Assembly: GCA_002501805.1 (NCBI GenBank)
Contig: DAOI01000029.1
Location: forward strand, 1-35,924
Reading direction: 5' to 3'
From: Euryarchaeota archaeon UBA463
GTDB taxonomy: Archaea > Thermoplasmatota > Poseidoniia > Poseidoniales > Thalassarchaeaceae
DNA: 35,924 nt
Made by a program: the position numbers and the translations under genes. Shown one piece after another: positions 1-8,689 of the stretch; position 1 is the stretch's first letter, and every line of letters begins with the position of its first letter. The notes beneath the pieces were generated by a model. It saw only the letters and a program-made list of their open reading frames with translations, was not told the origin of the DNA and did not search any database.

Positions 1-2405
1 ACGGTGTATGTAGCACTTGCATAACTGTATTGTCTGTCTGTATACGATGGCATGTCCACATGTTGCCATTGGCCGCCGTTGACCTTCATCCATAGGGCGC
101 CACCGACATAGACATAGTTACCAGTGCCGTAGTCCATGCAGGCATTCATATCGAAAGCAAATGATGACTCTCCTATTCCCGATACCGTGTAGATAGGGGT
201 CACGAGGCTTGATTGGTATACCGCATTAGTTCCGCCATTCATACCGATCTTGTACATGTATGGGAAAGAAGACGCGCTTTCAGGCCCATAAGAACCGGGC
301 TCGGACAATCTCCAATCACATCTCTCGGAGGTACAGGAGCCCTGATTTCCTGAAGACTGTTGGTAGATATTGTAGAAGCCCGTATGATAGTCACTGGTTG
401 GAGCAGTGACCTGGGAGTCCTCGAAGCCCATATCGACGTTGATGTAACCAGAGTTCAGAGTCAGGAACTGCCACTCGTGAGTACCGGAGGTTGTCGCGGT
501 CGCAGGTATGGTGAACTGGTCTATCGTATCTCCGATGGAGTTCATTGTCCTGTATCCGTAGACAGTTAGGCCCTCTCGATCATCCGGATCACCGGAACCC
601 CCGGGAGACCCATATTGTACCGAGGTGTCGGTCTGGACAACAAATCTCAGAAGACTACCGTTCACTCGGTTTGCTGTTGGTACGGAGTTGGAGATTGTAA
701 CCATGCCACCACTATCATCAGTATATGCAAATCCATTGTACGTGTATGATGGGATGTTACCATTTTTGTCGGCGTACCCTGATGATCCGGGTATGTTTCC
801 TTGCCTAGATCTGCATATCCCCCCAGTAGCACCTGTGGAAGATATATCCGTCCAACTTGTCCCGTTGTTGTTGGAAAGCTCAATGCATGCGTTATCCCAG
901 CTCGAGCCCTCCAAATCCCAGTGGAGATCAAACTCAAGATCTGTTACATTGTAGAGGTCTACAGGAACGGTTAGGTAGCCCAACTGGTTGTTGTTGTAGT
1001 AACAGTACGTACCGTAGTTCTGGTATGAAGTACCATTGACATCGCATCCATGGTGCCACACGCCTTGACCTGTACCATCGTTTCTATAGTCGACATCATC
1101 AATGAACCAACCTGGGAAAGACCCAGAACTGTTAGATGTCCAAACCCTGAATCTGAATTCTACCGATGCTACCGAGCTCATGCTGGGATCGGAGAAAAGT
1201 GTGGTTAGGTTCAGAGTTTCTGATTGCCAGCCACTGTGGGTAGCTCCAGTGAAAACTGGAAGATTGCCACTGGGGGCACCGTTGACTTCTATATCGGTGC
1301 TATCGATGTAAGAAGGATATCCGCCATCTGTAGCAATCCACTTCCAGACTCCACCAGATGTCTTGTACTCCAACCAAGCTCCTGCTTCTGAAGAGTCAAG
1401 GTGGAACCAATGGTCGAATGAAAGGTAGTAGTTGTTCCTGGTAGCGTTGGTGGGAACTTGCATAATTGGTAAATTCAGCCATGCATCTACACCAGCTGGA
1501 AGTGCCTCTCCTGGCTTAGTAGCTACAGCTACACCGCCTTCTGAGGCACTGGAGGGAACTACTCCGTAGGACATAGTCTGCTCTTGTCCGCTTACAGATC
1601 CATTGAAATCAAAATTTGTGGCCGCCCAGTAAGTATCCCTGTTGCAGAAGTAAAGTGTACCATCTGTCTCCGTTGCATTCAGTGACGTGTCTCCATCATA
1701 GTAGTTCCCGTAGTCGTTACCGTAGACCAGGTATTTTCCTCCAAATGGACATGTAGAATTACCGGAACTAAGAGGGCTCTGACTGTATAGGAACGACCCG
1801 TTTACGACTGTTCCATTGCTGACTGCACCATTTCCCCCTTGTATTGTCTGGTTAGTAGTGCATAGGTAATCTACATGAGAGATCTCAGAGGTATCAAGAA
1901 CCCCGTTTCCCCCCTCATCGTACCCCGAGGTGAGGTTGTACCCCTTTAGTCCATTACAACTAGGGTGAGGAGTATATCCAGCTGAGCTCTCAAAGGCGAT
2001 TCTGATTATATTTGCGGGACCTTGTCTATAATTTGTATCCATTGAAATACTGTAGTTGTAATTATCAAAATGGGTAATATCATTCAAGCTGCCGTCATCC
2101 ACTAAGGTGAGGTTCCCCTCTCGATATTCAGTGGTGATTCCTGAGCTAGTTCCATTTTCCAGAACGAAGATGTCCATCTCGGTAGCAGGAGTCAGTGATG
2201 CTGCCATCGGAGAATCTGTTACATGGGCCCAACCATCCATGATTGTAGCGTTCCCAGGTGCTCTGAATCCGGTCAGTGTAGTAGACCCACCTGCTGTATT
2301 CACAGTGGACGGTCCAGCCCATGAAGTAGTTGCGGCGTTCGTGATAGGTGCTAGTAGCATAAGGAGCACTAGGGCTCCTGCGAGCCTCCTGCGGTAGTTC
2401 GACAT
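1..2405 (-). CDS. Secreted multidomain protein, C-terminus cut by window edge
   Basis: I read this frame directly from the minus strand: it is open from ATG at 2405 to the left edge with no stop, about 801 codons, so the C-terminus lies outside. The N-terminus MSNYRRRLAGALVLLMLLAP followed by ITNAA is a typical signal peptide. Residues about 145-260 hold two Cys-containing modules of the pattern C-N-G-x-GYDEGGNGVLDTSEI...YLC, resembling the small DUF7151-type repeat. Around residues 360-450 there is a MAM/jelly-roll-like segment (YYLSFDHWFHLDSSEAGAWL, later SFPGWFIDDVDYRND) of the kind found in secreted metalloproteases of the immune-inhibitor-A type; a second such segment may follow. NxS/T sequons are frequent. 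No protease active site is visible in the present part. It is likely exported and surface-attached or released. The domain names are from pattern recognition only. Confidence 0.8.
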   Translation of the reverse strand, partial: MSNYRRRLAGALVLLMLLAPITNAATTSWAGPSTVNTAGGSTTLTGFRAPGNATIMDGWAHVTDSPMAASLTPATEMDIFVLENGTSSGITTEYREGNLTLVDDGSLNDITHFDNYNYSISMDTNYRQGPANIIRIAFESSAGYTPHPSCNGLKGYNLTSGYDEGGNGVLDTSEISHVDYLCTTNQTIQGGNGAVSNGTVVNGSFLYSQSPLSSGNSTCPFGGKYLVYGNDYGNYYDGDTSLNATETDGTLYFCNRDTYWAATNFDFNGSVSGQEQTMSYGVVPSSASEGGVAVATKPGEALPAGVDAWLNLPIMQVPTNATRNNYYLSFDHWFHLDSSEAGAWLEYKTSGGVWKWIATDGGYPSYIDSTDIEVNGAPSGNLPVFTGATHSGWQSETLNLTTLFSDPSMSSVASVEFRFRVWTSNSSGSFPGWFIDDVDYRNDGTGQGVWHHGCDVNGTSYQNYGTYCYYNNNQLGYLTVPVDLYNVTDLEFDLHWDLEGSSWDNACIELSNNNGTSWTDISSTGATGGICRSRQGNIPGSSGYADKNGNIPSYTYNGFAYTDDSGGMVTISNSVPTANRVNGSLLRFVVQTDTSVQYGSPGGSGDPDDREGLTVYGYRTMNSIGDTIDQFTIPATATTSGTHEWQFLTLNSGYINVDMGFEDSQVTAPTSDYHTGFYNIYQQSSGNQGSCTSERCDWRLSEPGSYGPESASSFPYMYKIGMNGGTNAVYQSSLVTPIYTVSGIGESSFAFDMNACMDYGTGNYVYVGGALWMKVNGGQWQHVDMPSYTDRQYSYASATYT

Positions 2406-2491
2406 GCTAGCTCGTATTCTTGTACACATTATGAATGAATTGGTCGTCTTGCATGAACTGGCCAAAAACTGCATGAATTAGTCTGTAAAAA

Positions 2492-2566
2492 TGGAGCCAC
2501 TGGGGAGAATTGAACTCCCGACCTTCCCATTACCAATGGGATGCTATACCCCTAAGCCACAGTGGC
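2492..2566 (-). tRNA. tRNA-Thr (anticodon GGU)
   Basis: On the minus strand, a 7-bp acceptor stem GCCACTG/CAGTGGC, a D arm with GCT/AGC, the anticodon stem TCCCA/TGGGA enclosing loop TTGGTAA (anticodon GGT), and a T arm GGGAG-TTCAATT-CTCCC all fold as expected. The discriminator is T and the CCA end is encoded (2492-2494). It decodes ACC/ACU. No intron is seen. It diverges from the tRNA-Ser gene that begins about 90 bases away. Confidence 0.95.
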
Positions 2567-2658
2567 GCTGTGCGCGGGAATGGCTGACTGCCTTTGGGTG
2601 TTACTATGGGCGGACTATCGATTAGCTCAAGACTGTAGTGGGTGTCGGACATTACATA

Positions 2659-2744
2659 GCCGAGATCGCATAGCCTGGTATTGCGCATGACTGGAAATCA
2701 TGTGGGTTCATCCCTCCGGAGTTCAAATCTCCGTCTCGGCGCCA
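2659..2744 (+). tRNA. tRNA-Ser (anticodon GGA)
   Basis: The acceptor stem GCCGAGA/TCTCGGC is perfect. The anticodon stem CATGA/TCATG encloses CTGGAAA, giving anticodon GGA (serine UCC/UCU). A long variable arm (TGGGTTCATCCCT region) is as expected for a class II tRNA-Ser. The T arm is CGGAG-TTCAAAT-CTCCG. The discriminator is G and the CCA end is encoded (2742-2744). No intron is seen. Confidence 0.95.
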
Positions 2745-2781
2745 CTACAACTGGCCAAATAATGCCCAAATCGTCGAGGGG

Positions 2782-2788
2782 CTTATGT
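2782..2788 (+). promoter_or_regulatory. Possible TATA-like element
   Basis: CTTATGT lies about 25 bases before the ATG at 2811 and directly downstream of tRNA-Ser. This spacing fits a leaderless archaeal transcript starting at or near that ATG and supports 2811 over the in-frame TTG at 2799. It is a single short motif, so the call is weak. Confidence 0.3.
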
Positions 2789-2810
2789 CATCCATCTATT
2801 GGTCGTGCCC

Positions 2811-3971
2811 ATGGAGGGGGCGACTGTGGCGACTGACGACCTCGATGCCGAAGTGTCTGAAGTCCAAAGATTGTCTGACTTTAGTAAAGTAACAAACCTA
2901 GGGGAAAGGTCGGGTTTTCTATCATTCATCGATACCCTGTTACTGCAATTTACATTTCACGTACATACTTCGAGAAAATTTTGGGGAAAATATGAGGCTT
3001 TAGTATTGGCTCTCGCTTCGGCTTCAGTTGTATTGGGCGCTTGGGATTATGGAATCGATGAGCTTTCCTCGGGGGGCGACTGGAGCAGAGGGGGGCTATT
3101 CGGCGAGGAGAGTGGTTTCCTCCATCTTGAAGAATGGTCTTTAATGCTGAGCTTGCTTACAATGATGGCTTGGGCATCAGCCTTAGTTCTGATGTGGGCC
3201 AGATATCCGATAATGAGGGAGAATCTGGTCTTCCTTGTGGTTGCATCGTTCTCTGTCCAGCTAGGGCATATTTACTCCCACTCGGGCTCTCCAGACTTCC
3301 CCCTCGGTTCGGGGATATCGGATTTTGGAGGAGTAGCCTTGGGGAATCTCGTCATGATTTTCTTAGCTGTCTTTGTCGTTCACAGAGCCGTTACTGAAAC
3401 TAGGGACATCCATGTCGAAGAGAAGCATTCACATCCGGATCCCAGACTAGTTGAGAAGGCTTGGAAAGACCATCGCCTCGATGCCTGGAGCGCCAGCTTG
3501 GTCATTTGGGTAATTATGATTAATATCATGTCTTGGTCCGGATCTCATGCCATTTCTCAAAGGCCTCCTTTCGAGGATGGAATACTCGGAATATCTCTAC
3601 TATACGTCACCTCAGGAGTCATATCTTTCTTCCTGCTGATGCATATTGTTTGGTATCCCCATTTCATGCTGGGAGGAGGGGATCATACCATTCAGTCATC
3701 TAGGGCTAGGGAGGTCGCAGGCGTTTCAGTAGCCTCTAGAGAGGAGGCTTTGCAAGGACTATGTCCTGTTTGTGGTGCTGAAACTCCCGTTATCAAGAAG
3801 CCTAGCGGTAAGATAGAGGCCCATTGCTCTGACTCAGAATGCAAGGGCTGGGGTGTACCTGGTGAGCCCTGTTCTTCGTGCGCCAGAATTCTACCACTTC
3901 GTCTTAAGTGTGAAAAATGTGGCAGTAGCTCTTCTGCCACCAGTCACTTTGTCAAGACGGATGCATGGTAA
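2811..3971 (+). CDS. Six-helix membrane protein with two C-terminal zinc ribbons
   Basis: A 386-residue protein from ATG 2811; an in-frame TTG at 2799 is possible but less likely. After about 60 polar residues come about six hydrophobic helices, for example EALVLALASASVVLGAW, WSLMLSLLTMMAWASALVL, LVFLVVASFSVQLGHIY, LGNLVMIFLAVFVVHRAV, SASLVIWVIMINIMSW and LLYVTSGVISFFLLMHIVW. The last about 70 residues carry eight cysteines at roughly 318, 321, 339, 344, 354, 357, 367 and 370, three of the four pairs being CxxC, consistent with two zinc ribbons facing the cytosol. His residues occur in helices 3 and 6. I do not recognise the family. It ends 23 bases before the subtilase start and is probably cotranscribed with it. 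A role in membrane sensing or assembly is possible but unsupported. Confidence 0.75.
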   Translation: MEGATVATDDLDAEVSEVQRLSDFSKVTNLGERSGFLSFIDTLLLQFTFHVHTSRKFWGKYEALVLALASASVVLGAWDYGIDELSSGGDWSRGGLFGEESGFLHLEEWSLMLSLLTMMAWASALVLMWARYPIMRENLVFLVVASFSVQLGHIYSHSGSPDFPLGSGISDFGGVALGNLVMIFLAVFVVHRAVTETRDIHVEEKHSHPDPRLVEKAWKDHRLDAWSASLVIWVIMINIMSWSGSHAISQRPPFEDGILGISLLYVTSGVISFFLLMHIVWYPHFMLGGGDHTIQSSRAREVAGVSVASREEALQGLCPVCGAETPVIKKPSGKIEAHCSDSECKGWGVPGEPCSSCARILPLRLKCEKCGSSSSATSHFVKTDAW

Positions 3972-3994
3972 TAGGGTATACCAGAGTGAATAAT

Positions 3995-5263
3995 ATGTCT
4001 GATGAAGAAACCGAGGATGACAAGTCATTTATCGATAATTCATCTCTAAATTTTTTGATTAAAGTTACTTCATCGCTGGTAGTTCTGCTCAGTGTATTAA
4101 TAATTTCTCTGTGGGCTGTATATCAGACTGCAGATGTGACATTCGGTGGCCCTCCCAGTTCTCTAGAACTATGGGAGGATGAATACAGGGAGATGACAGG
4201 ACTGGATAGAGTTGATGGATTCGAAGGAAGTGGAGTAAAAATCTGCATTGTTGATACTGGAATAGACATGAGCCACCCTGATCTCGAAGATGCCAATATA
4301 ATTGGTTGGAATGATTTTATCTCTGGTTCTGATTCTCCTTATGATGACGAAGGCCATGGAACCGCTATGGTAGGAATTATTGCTTCAAAGGGCGGATTAA
4401 ATGGAGTTTCCCCAGAAGCTGATTTACTAATTGCTAAGGCCATTTCAGATGATGGGTCTGGAACTGATTCGACAATTGCAGATGCAGTGGATTGGTGCGT
4501 TGATGGGGGCGCGGATATCATCTCTCTCAGCCTAGGTGGCAGTCAGGGATTTGGCTCTGGATTCTTCACTACCGATCAGTTAGAGGAATCTGTACAGGAA
4601 GCGATAGATTCGGGCGTTTATGTTGTGGCGGCTGCTGGAAATGACGGGGAAGATGACGATGGTGATGTGGAGTCACCCGGTTCAGTGGAAGACGTAATCT
4701 GTGTTGGTGCGGTTACCAGAACAAGCTCTATCTGGAGTGGGAGTTCTGTTGGGGATAACAATGGAAGATTATGGCCTAACCCAATTCTCCCTAGGCAGGA
4801 CCCGGATAAGAAACCAGAAATCGTTGCACCTGGTCATGAAGTCCCAATTTTGATGGCTCAGAGTACAGGGAGTGGAACCTGGTGGGGTTGGTCAAGTGGA
4901 ACCTCTGCCGCCACTGCATGGGTTTCTGGCTCGATAGCGATTTTCTTAGAGGCTAACCCTGAGATGAAAAGAGATGGGGCGCAAGGTGGGAATTCTGCAA
5001 TATCTAATCTGAAAATGATCATGTCACAGAACTCCGAGATGAAGAACGACCAGGAAGATCACGATGACCATTATGGGTACGGATTACTTCGAATAGATTT
5101 AATCATAAATGAAACTCAAAATTCTAGTTCGGATTCTGGCCTTCTCGGCTCCAGTTTTTCTGAGTTGGAAGGCATACAAGACAAATATGTACAAGAAGTT
5201 CAAGTTACACGTCGGATGATGGCCAGTGTACCACCTGATAATTCTACGAAAGAAACAGAATGA
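3995..5263 (+). CDS. Membrane-anchored subtilisin-like serine protease (S8)
   Basis: A 422-residue protein from ATG 3995, which has a GAGTGA Shine-Dalgarno-like stretch a few bases upstream; an in-frame ATG at 3965 would overlap the preceding gene. A signal-anchor helix (about residues 19-43, LIKVTSSLVVLLSVLIISLW) puts the peptidase outside the cell. The S8 catalytic triad is complete: Asp87 in VKICIVDTGIDMSHPDL, His121 in EGHGTAMVGIIASKG and Ser304 in SSGTSAATAW, with the oxyanion Asn216 in VVAAAGNDGED. No long propeptide is evident between the anchor and the catalytic domain. Expected role: hydrolysis of extracellular or surface proteins, supplying peptides or maturing surface proteins. The gene's 3' end overlaps the convergent gene at 5200-6015 by 64 bases. 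Confidence 0.9.
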   Translation: MSDEETEDDKSFIDNSSLNFLIKVTSSLVVLLSVLIISLWAVYQTADVTFGGPPSSLELWEDEYREMTGLDRVDGFEGSGVKICIVDTGIDMSHPDLEDANIIGWNDFISGSDSPYDDEGHGTAMVGIIASKGGLNGVSPEADLLIAKAISDDGSGTDSTIADAVDWCVDGGADIISLSLGGSQGFGSGFFTTDQLEESVQEAIDSGVYVVAAAGNDGEDDDGDVESPGSVEDVICVGAVTRTSSIWSGSSVGDNNGRLWPNPILPRQDPDKKPEIVAPGHEVPILMAQSTGSGTWWGWSSGTSAATAWVSGSIAIFLEANPEMKRDGAQGGNSAISNLKMIMSQNSEMKNDQEDHDDHYGYGLLRIDLIINETQNSSSDSGLLGSSFSELEGIQDKYVQEVQVTRRMMASVPPDNSTKETE

Positions 5264-6015
5264 TTCGCGCTAACATCTTTGATGAATGAAATCCATTGAT
5301 TGAATGCAATAACCTTGGACTGGGCCTCTGTTGGCTCTTCTCCAGCTACCGGGAAGCCAACGTCACCGGTGGGAACCTCTGGCTCCGGTACTATCATTAT
5401 CCCGCCTGGTGAAAGTATGTCAAATGCCGAGGATGCTGCTACGGGTCTGTCTGAATCTGGTAAATCTATGATTACTAGAGAAACAGGTAATGGAATATCA
5501 CTAGGCCTAGCCGAAGACGGTAATGACGCGGAGGCTGCAGACCAGCTAGTGACTTCTGCTGTTATCTCAATCCATGGCTTAGCAATCACTCTTGACCAAG
5601 ATTCTGCATTATATCTTCTGATTAGTCTATCGATAATCACTCCAAATCTGGCTCCCTCTTCAACGATAATAAAGGAGTCTGGCTTTACTCCGGGAACATC
5701 GTCAGGAATGGAGGGATCGCCACACCAAAGATCGAACAGCCACGCGGAAAGATGCCCTATCCCCCCTCCGACTAGTATGGCATTACCAAGTGGTACTCTC
5801 GATACAATATCCCTTATCCTACTCCTTAGTGATCGAGGCATTGTTCGGAGCCCCATCAAGAGCATTTGCTCCCCGATAGAAGAGGCTATCTCAGGCTCGG
5901 TATCGGTCCTATCTGGATCTTCAGAAAGTAGTCTTTCCAGCATCTCTGCGTCTGACATCTGTGGTAGTCCAAAACCATCATTGGCGGATGTCATGAACAG
6001 CGATGGAAGCATCAT
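5200..6015 (-). CDS. Class I SAM-dependent methyltransferase-like protein
   Basis: A 271-residue protein. ATG 6015 is followed at once by ATG 6012, with another ATG at 5994, so the exact start is open. The middle holds a Rossmann-like motif I (NAILVGGGIGHLSAWLFDL, residues about 98-116), an acidic strand end (SFIIVEEGARFGVIIDRL), a motif-IV-like strand (VSLVIIDLPDSDRP) and a post-motif helix with LSPGGIMIVPE, the order seen in O-methyltransferase or spermidine-synthase-like folds. Motif I, GGGIGH, is close to the canonical GxGxG. The substrate cannot be told. It is divergent from the zinc-finger gene at 6072 and convergent with the subtilase. The opposite-strand open frame is Ser-rich and has no recognisable domain, so this strand is preferred. 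Confidence 0.65.
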   Translation of the reverse strand: MMLPSLFMTSANDGFGLPQMSDAEMLERLLSEDPDRTDTEPEIASSIGEQMLLMGLRTMPRSLRSRIRDIVSRVPLGNAILVGGGIGHLSAWLFDLWCGDPSIPDDVPGVKPDSFIIVEEGARFGVIIDRLIRRYNAESWSRVIAKPWIEITAEVTSWSAASASLPSSARPSDIPLPVSLVIIDLPDSDRPVAASSAFDILSPGGIMIVPEPEVPTGDVGFPVAGEEPTEAQSKVIAFNQWISFIKDVSANHSVSFVELSGGTLAIIRRVT

Positions 6016-6071
6016 TATTCAAGATTGGTCTGCGAGGATGCCTTCAAGAGACCCATTCGGGCCGGGCAGAC

Positions 6072-6680
6072 ATGAGCGGAGTGGGCGATGACGACGATAT
6101 TATCGCTGATGTGACTGAATGTCCAACATGTTTGACTATGACAGAACATGAAATTCTGAAGAGAGTTTCCAGGGGCAAGGGAGAGGATCTTTTGGTGAGG
6201 TGCGTCGATTGCTCCGAAGTTCATCTACTGAAACTTAGACCGAGCTCCTCCATTAGCATTAACACTACTCTCTCCGAAGGGTCTGAGAGTTCCTCAGTAT
6301 TTGTTGAGTCAGATTCTGATGAGTCTATTTCAGTTGGAGATTTATTCGAAAGGGATGGTTCTTTCTGGTCTGTAACAAGGATAGAGATTGGAGACAAGAT
6401 GTCAGTTAAGTCTTGTAAAGCTGGGGAAATAGTCTCAATGTGGGCCGTGAATAAGAATACATGCGTGGTCAAGATTACCCTTACAGATGAAGAGACTAGT
6501 ACTGCTTCAACAATTGACTGCGATCCAGAGAAGGAGTTCTCTTGTGGCACCGTTATGATGATAGATGGCCGTAGATGGAGAATTAGGGCAATCCATACAG
6601 GAGAGGGCAGGACATTGAGAGGGAAGAGAGTCGCTGCGGATATACGGAGAATGTATCTCCATCCAGTTGTGAAGAGTTAG
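6072..6680 (+). CDS. HVO_0476-type archaeal zinc-finger protein
   Basis: A 202-residue protein from ATG 6072 (MSGVGDDDDII). An earlier in-frame ATG at 6003 would overlap the divergent gene's start and add a non-conserved extension, so it was rejected. The N-terminus has two CxxC pairs (Cys17/Cys20 and Cys44/Cys47) forming one zinc site. After an acidic, Ser-rich linker come beta-rich segments with VGDLFERDGSFWSVTRIEIG and SCGTVMMIDGRRWRIRAIHT. This order matches the uncharacterised archaeal Zn-finger family named after HVO_0476. Its role is unknown; a nucleic acid or protein binding function is inferred only from the zinc ribbon. Its stop TAG abuts the stop of the convergent proline dehydrogenase gene. 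Confidence 0.75.
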   Translation: MSGVGDDDDIIADVTECPTCLTMTEHEILKRVSRGKGEDLLVRCVDCSEVHLLKLRPSSSISINTTLSEGSESSSVFVESDSDESISVGDLFERDGSFWSVTRIEIGDKMSVKSCKAGEIVSMWAVNKNTCVVKITLTDEETSTASTIDCDPEKEFSCGTVMMIDGRRWRIRAIHTGEGRTLRGKRVAADIRRMYLHPVVKS

Positions 6681-7667
6681 CTATCTCCTGTTTGTCCATG
6701 GCAGGAGTAAGGCCTTGAGGACGTGAGTTGCAACTTCTGGGTTTTCCTTCAATCTCCTTATGCCATATTCATACCACTGCTGACCATAAGGAACGTATAT
6801 CCTAGTTAGGTGTCCTTCAGAGTTTAGTTTTCTCCTTAGGTCTCCCCGTACCCCTAATAGGAACTGGAATTCATACCCCGGGCCCTTTCCTGAGAATGGC
6901 CTATGTCCACTATCAGGGGAGAGGCCATATTTATCCAATAATGATAGAGAATTATCAATCACGGGATAGTCATGGGAGGCTATTGCAGTATATGCACCGT
7001 TTCTTAGCATATGTTCGATAGCCATATTTGTAGAATCAACAATTTCCCTATATCCAGTGTGGGCTATTTCTTTTGGCTCTAGGTAGATTCCCTTGCAAAT
7101 CCTAAAGTCTGAGTTAGGTCCTAGTTCTTCGCATATCTTGTCTATGTCGGAGATGGTTCGAAATAGTCTACCTTGCAGAACAACGCCAATGTTATTCAGC
7201 CCTTCAGACCTGATTCTAATCATCAATTCAATTGTTGAGTCGGTCACTCTGCTATCTTCCATGTCTAGTCTTACAAAAATATCATTTTCAGATGCCTTTC
7301 TCGTTATATTTAGGATATTATCGAATGCTAATTCTTCGTCGATCAATAGTCCGAAGGCAGTCGGTTTGATCGAGATATGGGCATCAATATTATTTTCTAT
7401 GATTGAGTCGATTAGTTGGGAGTATTCTTTCAGGAAGAAGTTAGCTTCATCTATAGAAGTAATTTCCTCTCCGAGTACATCAACTGTAAAACACGCCCCT
7501 TCGGAAGAGAGAGTTTTCATCGTAGTAATTGCATCCTCCAATTTTGGCCCGGCTACGTATCTGCTGGCCACCATACGGACTATTGGTTTTGGAGCCAGTG
7601 GCATGGTCGCGACTATGAGCTTCCCCAAGAACGCCATTAACAGTCCGAGGAGGAGTCGAGACTTCAC
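6681..7667 (-). CDS. putA: Proline dehydrogenase
   Basis: A 328-residue monofunctional proline dehydrogenase, which oxidises L-proline to 1-pyrroline-5-carboxylate with FAD and passes electrons to the membrane quinone pool. The diagnostic C-terminal signature TRIYVPYGQQWYEYGIRRLK (from about residue 288) includes the paired arginines at about 304-305 that hold the proline carboxylate. The barrel strands ACFTVDVLGE, AHISIKPTAFGL, FVRLDMEDSR and GVVLQGRL are recognisable. The short hydrophobic N-terminus (LLLGLLMAFLGKLIVATM) may help membrane association. The start ATG overlaps the stop of the upstream DTD2 gene by four bases (ATGA), so the two are translationally coupled. No P5C dehydrogenase is in the window. 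The symbol follows common usage for the bacterial domain (prodh is equally apt). Confidence 0.88.
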   Translation of the reverse strand: MKSRLLLGLLMAFLGKLIVATMPLAPKPIVRMVASRYVAGPKLEDAITTMKTLSSEGACFTVDVLGEEITSIDEANFFLKEYSQLIDSIIENNIDAHISIKPTAFGLLIDEELAFDNILNITRKASENDIFVRLDMEDSRVTDSTIELMIRIRSEGLNNIGVVLQGRLFRTISDIDKICEELGPNSDFRICKGIYLEPKEIAHTGYREIVDSTNMAIEHMLRNGAYTAIASHDYPVIDNSLSLLDKYGLSPDSGHRPFSGKGPGYEFQFLLGVRGDLRRKLNSEGHLTRIYVPYGQQWYEYGIRRLKENPEVATHVLKALLLPWTNRR

Positions 7668-8614
7668 GATTGCTCTTGAGAGATCTCTTTACCTCTACGG
7701 ATTAGTATGTCATTTTTGGCAAGAAATTTACTAATTTCGTCTCGTTGCCAGCCCTTGAATGACTTCCGATCCAGATGAACGAATATGTCTGCTCCAGGGA
7801 ATGCTTTCTTGGTAGATTCGATAGCTGAAAGAATCGAGTCCTGCCACAAAATAGTTGATCTGCCCCCAGCAATATGATCAGTAGTGCCGAAATCTAGCGA
7901 GTAGCCGGCCAAAACATGACCTAGCCAGATATTTTCATTCTCCACCACTGCTTTGTGTCTTGGGGCATAATGCCCCCCTCCAAGCCCGACCATGACATTC
8001 CCTTCTCCTTTCCAGTTACCCAGTGGAGTACTGCCATTTAGACCCAGAACTTTGCAAAGAACTCTGGCCCACAGGTTGAGCGCGTCTTCCCTACTCCAGT
8101 CAGACTTTGTAGATCCAATCTCGATGTAAAGAGTAGGTGAATCTAGAACTGGTCCATGATGTGTTGCCTCCAATGTGAGATCAAAATATTCATCTAATTT
8201 TTTCTCTCGTGCATCCTTCAACATCTCCCTGTACAGTGATGCAAACCTTGGAGAAGGGGGGACCAATTGACCGTTGATACCGCCTGATTTTCCAGGTATT
8301 CCAGGGGGATTAATACCAGGTAATCCGATAGCATGCAGAGTTATTGCAGGAGTGTCTGTTGAGGAGACGTGCCTGGAAAGTACTAAGACTTCGTTTATTT
8401 CACAAGAGACCTCGTTTTCGTGGACCATGTCTATCGAGTCTGCATGAACATGAATTTTTTCAATAGACAGAATGTGAACATCGCAAATCAGGTGTTTTAC
8501 TACGAGACCGTGGGGGAACACCTCCTCTTGATCCCACTCAGAGGCCCTGAGTAATGAGTCTCGGAGGTTAACCGATGCATCATCGGACTCGGAACATAGA
8601 ATCAGAGTCGTCAT
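7664..8614 (-). CDS. dtdA: D-aminoacyl-tRNA deacylase, archaeal DTD2 type
   Basis: A 316-residue protein of the archaeal/plant DTD2 (GEK1) family, which hydrolyses D-aminoacyl-tRNA to recycle tRNA and keep D-amino acids out of proteins. Family motifs are present: LHAIGLPG (about 93-100), LEATHHGP (148-155), LYIEIGSTKSDW (162-173) and GLGGGHYAPRH (210-220). Length is normal for the family. It is the first gene of a two-gene unit with proline dehydrogenase, overlapping it by four bases; both deal with amino acid fate, though a functional link is only inferred. It diverges from the orphan gene that starts at 8690. Confidence 0.93.
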   Translation of the reverse strand: MTTLILCSESDDASVNLRDSLLRASEWDQEEVFPHGLVVKHLICDVHILSIEKIHVHADSIDMVHENEVSCEINEVLVLSRHVSSTDTPAITLHAIGLPGINPPGIPGKSGGINGQLVPPSPRFASLYREMLKDAREKKLDEYFDLTLEATHHGPVLDSPTLYIEIGSTKSDWSREDALNLWARVLCKVLGLNGSTPLGNWKGEGNVMVGLGGGHYAPRHKAVVENENIWLGHVLAGYSLDFGTTDHIAGGRSTILWQDSILSAIESTKKAFPGADIFVHLDRKSFKGWQRDEISKFLAKNDILIRRGKEISQEQS

Positions 8615-8689
8615 GTTACTCGCAGGGGAGCCATGTATTCAATATTACAGCCACACCTTCAAGCAGTAGTGTCGGGACGAGGACTCAGA

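Noticed and set aside
3965..3994. Upstream ATG for the subtilase
   Set aside because: It lies inside the end of the preceding gene without a ribosome binding site; ATG 3995 has one and gives a polar N-terminus followed by the signal anchor.
6003..6071. Longer start for the HVO_0476-like protein
   Set aside because: It would overlap the start of the divergent gene and adds residues unlike the family; ATG 6072 gives a normal family N-terminus.
5300..6091. A 263-codon plus-strand open frame opposite the methyltransferase-like gene
   Set aside because: Its product is Ser/Gly/Pro-rich low-complexity sequence with no motif, it overlaps the well-supported zinc-finger gene in another frame, and the minus strand shows an ordered Rossmann-like pattern.
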